A program made the translations under genes and the position numbers. The notes under the pieces are model-generated. The model ran no database searches. It saw only the letters and a list, made by a program, of their open reading frames with translations, and was not told the origin of the DNA. Positions 39,137 through 47,292 of a stretch of DNA of 64,000 nt are shown piece by piece. Numbering within the stretch: the stretch's first letter is position 1; every line of letters starts with the position of its first letter. Source of the DNA: Solea solea (taxonomy: Eukaryota; Chordata; Actinopteri; Pleuronectiformes; Soleidae); the NCBI RefSeq assembly GCF_958295425.1, contig NC_081141.1, forward strand, positions 13,983,204-14,047,203, in the 5' to 3' direction.

Positions 39137-42100
39137 ATTCTCCTCTTATCTAGATGCATTAGCAAGTGCAGAGTCATCAGTTACACTAAAACCACACCAC
39201 ACTTTCTCTCAATCTCTACACACTTAGACGCACACACTAATAAAAATTTTCCATGTAATCTGTGGCAAACTGACACATATTCCCGGAAGTTTGGTAGAAT
39301 CATGGATGGATCACTAAGTGCAAGTCCAAGGCCCGGACACAGCAACTTGTTTGACGCAACATTTCAGACGATCACACTAAAACAACCACAAAAGACGAAA
39401 TATGAAGCAAAACACGGAGGAAAATCAGAATGCCTTTCATACAGACTGAGACGCAATCTGGAACCCTGAAATAAGGTACAATGACTTCTATAAGATCTTA
39501 ATTTAATACAAATATGAGCAATGTGGAATAACTGCATAAAAAGGAAAGAGTGCAACTATTAAAAATATAAAATAACTGTAGAAGATGAAAAATAGTGATC
39601 ATGGGATGAGAAATGATAGGATACAAAACTGTCTCTCAGTCTGGGATTCTCCTTCTAATGTTGTAAAAGGGGGCGGTCCATATACATGTCTCTATCTCTG
39701 TAAGATATTCAGAGTTTGTGGAGAAATTACAGATATTTTTTTTAATGTTTTAGTAACAATAAAAGGAACATATTTTGAGTAAACCCATCTCTGGATGCAG
39801 AGGGAAGAGACAAAGAGACAATGCGGTGGACGTGGTCGTGAAGGAAGGTCGCAGTTTGTTGTGGAGAGAGAAAGCTGAGCAGAGGGGGAGAGAAAGTCTG
39901 TGGTCGGCCAAAGTTATGGAATGACGGAAGGGATGAAGGGAGGAGAAGAAAGAGGAGGAGGAGGTGGCAAGCTCCGGGGTGCAAAAGCAAATCAGATGGA
40001 CAGACGAAGAAAAAGGAGGAGTGTGGTGGATTAAGGAGAGCCCAAAAGAAGATCAAGATGGGTGGAAGGTTTCAGTTTGACAGCGCACTTTGTTTTTAAA
40101 ACCTCAGGTGGTTCAATACGGACGGAGTGAGTGAAAGGAGTAAAAGTTGCAACTCGAAGCCGCAACAGATAAATTCAGGGATTGATGGAGAAGTATATGT
40201 GGAGGAGGTAGATTCAGTAGGGAGGAGGTTTCATTCCCCGCAGCTCCTCTCACTTTCTCAGGATTTCCCTCCCTGGACACTGCTGCTTTCGCTGTTGTTG
40301 CTGCTCTAAGTGCATTTTCTACTGGGCCACACTCTTCCATATCTGGACCTGGACTTGGACAAACAGTGAAGGGCTCTGTATTCGGCAAGGAAACAACTTG
40401 AGCATAACTAAGTCCGCCCTGAAAGGTTTGGTGGACCAAAGGATTACTGACTGTCAAAATGGGTCATTTGGCTGATTTGAAGCATCAAAAGTCCAATAAG
40501 TAATTTTATTTTTTTGATTATATGAACAGTTTAGATTTTAGATGACTTGCTTTTCACTTGGCATGAAAACCTGCTTTGTGTGTCTTGACAGAAGGATGTT
40601 TCAGATGATCACTAAATCTTTATTATTGTTATAATGATTCATATTGTAGATATTAAGACAGACTAGATAGCCAAGTTTTCCTCAGTTTGCAGATAAACAG
40701 TATCTTTTTTTTGTCTTTTTAGAGCTGAGGTTTCACTAATGACTTGTGTGGTTGGCTCACATAATGTTTTGCAATTTGAAGACATGGAAAATGAGAAGAC
40801 CTGAGTATTGTGATGTTCTGTTCTCCGGTGTTCTGTATTTTGTTAAGCTACGTGCCTTCACCTGGTGCCTCTCCCACCTAATGGGAGGAAAAATATGAAC
40901 ATGGGCATCAAGGCTTTGCCAAATTATTTGCTTTACCCCGATGACATTTTGTATTTAAAACCAAGATGTGATTTATGAGCATAAACTATGAGGCGAGGAG
41001 TCATAATAGCTGTTTGGATTAAGAGGATGAGATGTAACTTGTGTCTTGGCCAGTCTGAGCTCCTGAGTGTGTGTGCAGGAGGAAAGTTTGGAAAGTGACT
41101 CTAAACGTCTCCTTTAATGCATTGTAATAAATGGCTCGGGACACAACCCCCATTTTCCCTCATGGGTCCAGAGAAGACAGTTTTCCATATATGTCGACTT
41201 CCACATATTTTCCACTTCAGCATCAGTGTTGACATTAACGCAGCCTTCATCCATCTCACTGGCCTGATTCTCATGCTTCACCCTGGGCCTGGAAACAAAC
41301 CCATGCAGTCACTCGCCAACCAGACTGATTGCTGACACATCTTGTTTCATCCCCTGTTGAAAACAACGCTTGTTATTGACTGGCCTGGCCCAGCACTGCT
41401 CAGGCCGGCCCAGGTTCCATCGTCTCTTCCCGAGGCCAGGCATTCTCGTGAAGACTTGGCCCAAAGTGGGCTTCCACCTGTTCTGCAGTCATGGGGATCC
41501 AGGGCATGGAGCTGTTTGCCATCGGAGTGGTCATCATCCTTTTCATGGCAGTTCTCAAGCAGTTTGGCATTTTGGAGCCCATGTCCTCGTTTGAAGGTAA
41601 GGGCCCACTTGAGGCCCCTCTACTGGCTAACAGGTACATGCTACTATAATCTATGTACTTAATATCACTTCTGAGTGCACTGATCAATTAGCATGTGTCC
41701 TGGGTGTGTCTCCTGGGACCACATGAGGTTAGACCTGGCTTCAACCAGATGTTCATCCACACAGCTATCCTTTGTTGCTTGCAAGAGCAAAGTTATGTGT
41801 TTAAGGACTCTGACTGTACAGTGTGTGTCTGTGAATTGGCCCATGTGACAGATAGAGAGCATGAGCAAAAGTTTGGAGGAACTAATTGATTCAAAGTACG
41901 ACTCACGCTGCTGTAACATGACACAAGATTTTAACCATTACAATTAAAACAACATAAAGCATTTTATTTCACAATGAAACTGCAGCAGGTCAGAGAACAT
42001 CAGCTGATAAAAATAATGTGTCCACATACATCCCTTAAACAGAATGTGGTTTTTGTGATCAGATCATCATTGGGTGCATTCAGACCTATACTTGGAGCTG

Positions 42101-43812
42101 TTAAATTGTGATTGCTGCAGTGGGCTCTGAAACTGCCTCCCCAATTCTCAGACTATATCACTTGTTTTTTAGCGTGTTTATAAAACACTAAAATCAACTT
42201 ACTGGACTCTTTTTTGGAATACAACGATGCAATGAATTGTTGACCAGTTGAAGGGTATGGGATCGTTGTTCAGGCTGGAGGACTTGTTGTATGTTAGACA
42301 TTGGAGATTCTGACAGTATGATGACCTCAAGCAAAAATATCACAGTGCCACAATATCGCAATTAAAGCTCTACAAATCTCATCTTATTAACACACACAAC
42401 TTGACTGATTTCCGCTCTTTTGATGAGTCTTTGATAAAAAAAAACTTTTGTCAAAAAACAGTTATCAGTATGTCGTTACAAAATCATTAAAAACCAAATT
42501 GTGAAAATATTAAGTATATAAAGGATACCAGAAGATGTTAATGATGTTCACAACATCTATTTATTTAAATATTAAGTCTACCTTAAAAAACTGGACCTTT
42601 TTTGTATTTTGTCAACTTGTATATTTAGATTATCCTTGAGATTTAAACTTCAAACACATAGTCCATTTTATTTGGTATCCTGTTACGATGCTGTCCCCCA
42701 GGACACAGATGTGGCAATAACCAAACATATTGTTCTTTTTTAACAATAGATATAAGAACTGATGGAAATGAGTTATTCTGAGCCATAATAATGGATTGGA
42801 AATGTAACCTGTCTATTGTGTATATATACATAAATGTGCATTCTTGTTGTAAAAAGTTTTAAAAATTGTTGATGACAGTGACCATGACATCACAAAGCCA
42901 TAGGTTTGAGCCCATCTTTCCTCCAGGTTGTCTCCTCTGTGTTTGGCCTTCTGTCCACTCACTATGTCATTAAATAAGACTTCCTTTAAACACACAAACA
43001 AAAATTTGGAAAACATTACATTTGTTTTACTGTAATTTTTTTTCTCTACATACATTATTAATTATAGACTGTCAGCAAATCTATGTATGGCATCAGAGTG
43101 GAAAAATGTTAATGGGATGTTCTATTGTGCCTACTAAGGGAAATACCATAAAGCATTGATGGGCCAACAGACTGTGTACATTTGGGACTGTAAAGAAGAC
43201 ATCAGATACTGCTCTTTGAATGATGCAGTTCCCTTTGATTAGAGTTTTGGGCTGAAGGCCAACCAGTCAGAGTGGCCTGCAGTCAGTGTGCCAAGTCAGT
43301 TACAGTGGGAAGGCTCCAGTCGGCACATTAGTGCTTTGCAGATGGCTCGGCATCATAAGTAATAAATTCAACAAAAACACCAGTAATGCCCTTCCATAAT
43401 TTATCACTCCTCTCAATGTCTTCAATCTGCAGTTCTTCCAATATTTCCCCTGCCTTTTCCTCCTTCTCCTCCCACTGTGGCAGGGTCTACACCCTGGTTT
43501 AGCATTACTGCACATCAATTATACATGCAGTATTGAACAGGCTTTCTCTGAGGCCGCCTAAATATGGAGCCTGGAGTACTCCTCCAGGACCCTGAAGGAC
43601 ACTCACTGCCCCTCAGTAGCCTGAGAATTTCTCCTCATATGTCTTCATCCTCCTCCTGCCACTTCATTACGTCCTCATGTCCCAGTGGGACTAATTTACC
43701 AACAGCACTGTTATTAACTCACCTGCAGCTCTTCATTATCTTTATCATGTGGAACTATTTGAGAATGTCCAGTTAGCCTGATCAGCACACACACACACAC
43801 ACACTCTCTCTC

Positions 43813-43848
<36 letters not shown>

Positions 43849-46800
43849 AAACAAAAAGCAATGCAGCTACACAACCATCAGATGGCAGTATGGTCAAATA
43901 TACAGTATAACATTTGGCACAGTGAGAGGGAGACAAATCTTAAATAAATACGTTAGTAAAGAACTATTAAATATTGAATAAGTAAATGCAGTATGATGAT
44001 GGAAAAGGCTGTTTATTAATTTCTTCATTACATTTTATATATCGACACGACACATTCATCTTCATAGATTAGGGCCCTCCTTTAGGTGTCGTCGCAAACA
44101 CAGTGCCGCACCTGTTTGACTGACTTAAAGTGCATAATTTGATTAAATGGACAAATAATCCTCTGATCAGATAAAGCTCTTAATCCCCTGTGTGAGAGTC
44201 TGTGACTCTGTCTGTGTAGATGGGTGTGTCAGTGTGTACCCGTGTTTGAACTTGTGTGTCTGAAGCCGAGTTAAATCTGTTGCAAAATGAAATTGTCGGC
44301 CTTGGCTTGTTGTTTTAGTCTGGTCCTTTCTGCTCTGATGTCGATTTTGGGTTGAGTCCAGCCTGAGGCTATTTTGGGATGACATCAATGCCTGAGCTAG
44401 CCTTGTCTTAAGAGATGTATGAGCTCTCAGATACCAATATCTGATATTTTTACTCCACATTTGACTCTCGTGCAGGATATTTTAGTGAGGAACATCAATA
44501 ATCTGTACACTAACTGAGGGTGAGGAAGGATATTAATAGTTTCACTTTTTCATCTGTTGTTTCCATGTCTGTCTGTCTGTCTGTGTCAGTCTGTCTGTCT
44601 GTCTGACTGACTGACTTACCTATACATCTATACGTCTATAAACTGAGAGCGTGATACGAGTTGTGAACAAGTGTCACAGGACCTGAGGGAGCATTTGTTC
44701 TCCGTTTCATGTTATTACAGGACTATGATAATGTGACAGGATTCCACTGAGTTCATCTTAAATCTGTGTTACTGGCCCCATGAGAGACGGAGAGCAGAGC
44801 AGTTAGAAAGTGGATCACAGAGACGACTGGGAAATTGGATTCAGGACACCTGTTGACCTATGACACCGCCCTCTCTTATTCTTTAAAATTAAAAAGTCAC
44901 ATTTATCAACAATGGTTTGAACTCTGTTTCAGTCCTGTCCATTTTAAAGTGTTGTGTTAAATGCTTTGATATTTAGTTTAGTTAGAAATGGGAAGGTGTG
45001 TGGCTTTCTGCATTTTCTTCAGGATTTCTAATTGTCAGAAGATAAGCGGTGAGAGGGAGGGAGCAAGTCAATCACTCAGTCACTGCTCTGCGGATGGATG
45101 TCGGATGTTGTGTTGGTCCTTTCTTCGTTTGCTTGGATTAATGAGGTCCAGTTTTCTCAAGGATTTCTCTCTCTCTTTCTTTCTCTCTCTCTCTCTCGCT
45201 CTCTCTCTCCTATGAAGTACTTTTACAGCAATAATCGGAACTACTTGGCCTTCATAAAAGAACATCAGAACCTGCTCGTCATCCTAGGGAATATCTGAAA
45301 ACTTCTATTAGAACAAGAGCGGACAACAAAAAAAGAGTAAAAGGAGAACTTAAGACGGCAGGAGGAAAAGTGTCTGACAAAGATGAATGATGCGTGAGTG
45401 ACGATGTTTCAGACACAAGAAGAAAGGACCAGAGGAAAGGACTAAAAGATGTGTAGAGGTGTATGAGAAGTCCAATAATGTAGGAGAAGAGGGGAAACAG
45501 GACCGTGGAAGAAAAGATAGAAGAAGAGGGGAAGATGAGCGTAAGGTGGGAGACTGAGGGACTCCAGACAGTTGGCATCGTCTGCCTGGTGATAATGTTC
45601 CTCAAACTGATGCACCTGCTGGGCCTCATCGACATCACTGAGACCGGTAAACAGTCTGTGAGAGGGGCAGTGAGGAGGCTGGAAATAAGTGTTTCGCTAT
45701 AATCCACGTGTAGATATCTGTGGATGATCTGGATCATAATAAATCATGGCAGGAGTACACAGATAAGGCTAGGATGACAAGTATATAAGGTATTTTTGAT
45801 TTGTCTATCTTGGATTCAAATGCAAAAACATAAACAAGTGAAATTGTATCTATTTATTTCAAAAATGAGGTTTTGATTTTGTGACTGATATTTCACATGC
45901 AGAGCATTGTCTGTAATTATATCTCTCAATGTGCATACACTGTGGAATAGTGGTGACGGTAAGAAGTGACCTCAAGCACTTTAAACTTTAAATTGTTTGA
46001 TTTTACTGGTTATGATAATGTGTGTCACTATAGATTATGTCAGCCAATGTTGAGTCTGCACTGTTGTGTAGTTGTGTTAGTTATGATAAAAGGCAACAAT
46101 GCAAAAATAAAGTACTAAGTGTCCATTTTCTTCAGTAATGACCTTTTAATTTAAGCTCAAACTATAGTTTGGTTAGAGTTGAGTGCTTAAATACGTTTGA
46201 TTTGATACATAGCCAAACTTTCTGAATGAGAGAGAGAACCCATGTTGTGATTAACAATCTAATTAAACATACAAGTGAATCACATACAATCCTAACTTGC
46301 GTTTTTGTTGTTGTTTTTTTATTCATGTTTCACTGTCATGTATATATCACTGCTCTGTTTTATCTTTTTTTCAGTCTTATCCACTGGCTCACCCAGTGCT
46401 CCTCATATATTTGTCTGATCTGACAATTGACTTTTTATCTTTGTTTTGTGTTTCTGTTTTTCCTTCCTCTTACTATCACTATCCCATCGTGCTCCATTTA
46501 CTCTCTTTCACTCTACCTTGGTGTCATCACCCCTCCTTCTCTTCTGTTCTCTCGGTCTAAAGATGGTGAGTATGGGAACAGCACAAACCCAGACTATACT
46601 ATGGGTTAACAACCCTTCTTTTTTTCCTTTTGCCCCTTTTTTGAATGTCTTCTTTTTCCCAGTTGTGCAGTGCTTTCTCTTAATGTGTATGAATCAATCA
46701 TGCTGCTAGGACACTTAATTGTGCATTTCTTATGAGTTTTGAAAAGTGTCTATGACTGATTTTCTCAAATTCATATCCTCTGTGAAGGATTTTTTTTTTT

Positions 46801-47260
46801 TTAAATAACAAAACTGGGCTTGTTTGGTGACTTTTCCACCATAAACAACATCCTCTTCTTTTTTTAACTCCCTCATTTGCCTGCCCCTTTGCAGTTTTTT
46901 TGTTGTTAAATCTCTCTGATACACCTTTTCCCACCTCCTTCGCCTCCCGTTGAACGTTTGATTCCCCCCTCCCCGAATGTTGACCTGCATCTACGCACTC
47001 AGTCTGCCCCATCCTCCCTCTTTTTCTCCTCATCTTTCCCTCTCTACATCACCTCTTTCTCTTTCTTCTCTCTCTTCCTGTCTGTCTCTCTGTCTCTCTC
47101 TCCCACAGACAGCAGCGACAGTGATTTGGAGCTGTCGACGGTGCGTCACCAGCCGGAAGGGCTGGACCAGCTACAGGCTCAGACCAAGTTCACCAGGAAG
47201 GAGCTTCAGTCTCTCTATCGGGGCTTTAAGAATGTATGTCCCCATTATATATACTGTATG

Positions 47261-47292
<32 letters not shown>

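Larger units (their letters stand above)
37853..41490 (+). other. KCNIP3: KCNIP3 intronic interval between alternative exons B and C
   Basis: Contains CA runs at 38468-38509, 38880-38911 and 39100-39133, a GGGGAC-family copy at 38917-39100, and a purine-rich stretch at 39780-40060 that could be transcribed leader or promoter sequence for exon C. No coding exon recognised. Confidence 0.55.
41597..45534 (+). other. KCNIP3: KCNIP3 intronic interval between alternative exons C and D
   Basis: No coding exon recognised. Holds a CA/CT/(TCTA)n compound microsatellite at 43787-43849, a 50-bp repeat unit at 43858-43908 that recurs at 51080-51130, a (TCTG)n tract at 44566-44617 and a CT tract at 45165-45211. 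The purine-rich 45300-45534 stretch probably belongs to the leader of exon D. Confidence 0.6.

Noticed and set aside
40113..40457. 114-codon minus-strand frame in the KCNIP3 intron
   Set aside because: No similarity, no splice sites; opposite strand is purine-rich possible leader sequence.
46540..46580. Possible micro-exon ATG flanked by CTAAAG and GTGAGT
   Set aside because: A three-base exon would leave no usable frame to the core and the acceptor is poor.
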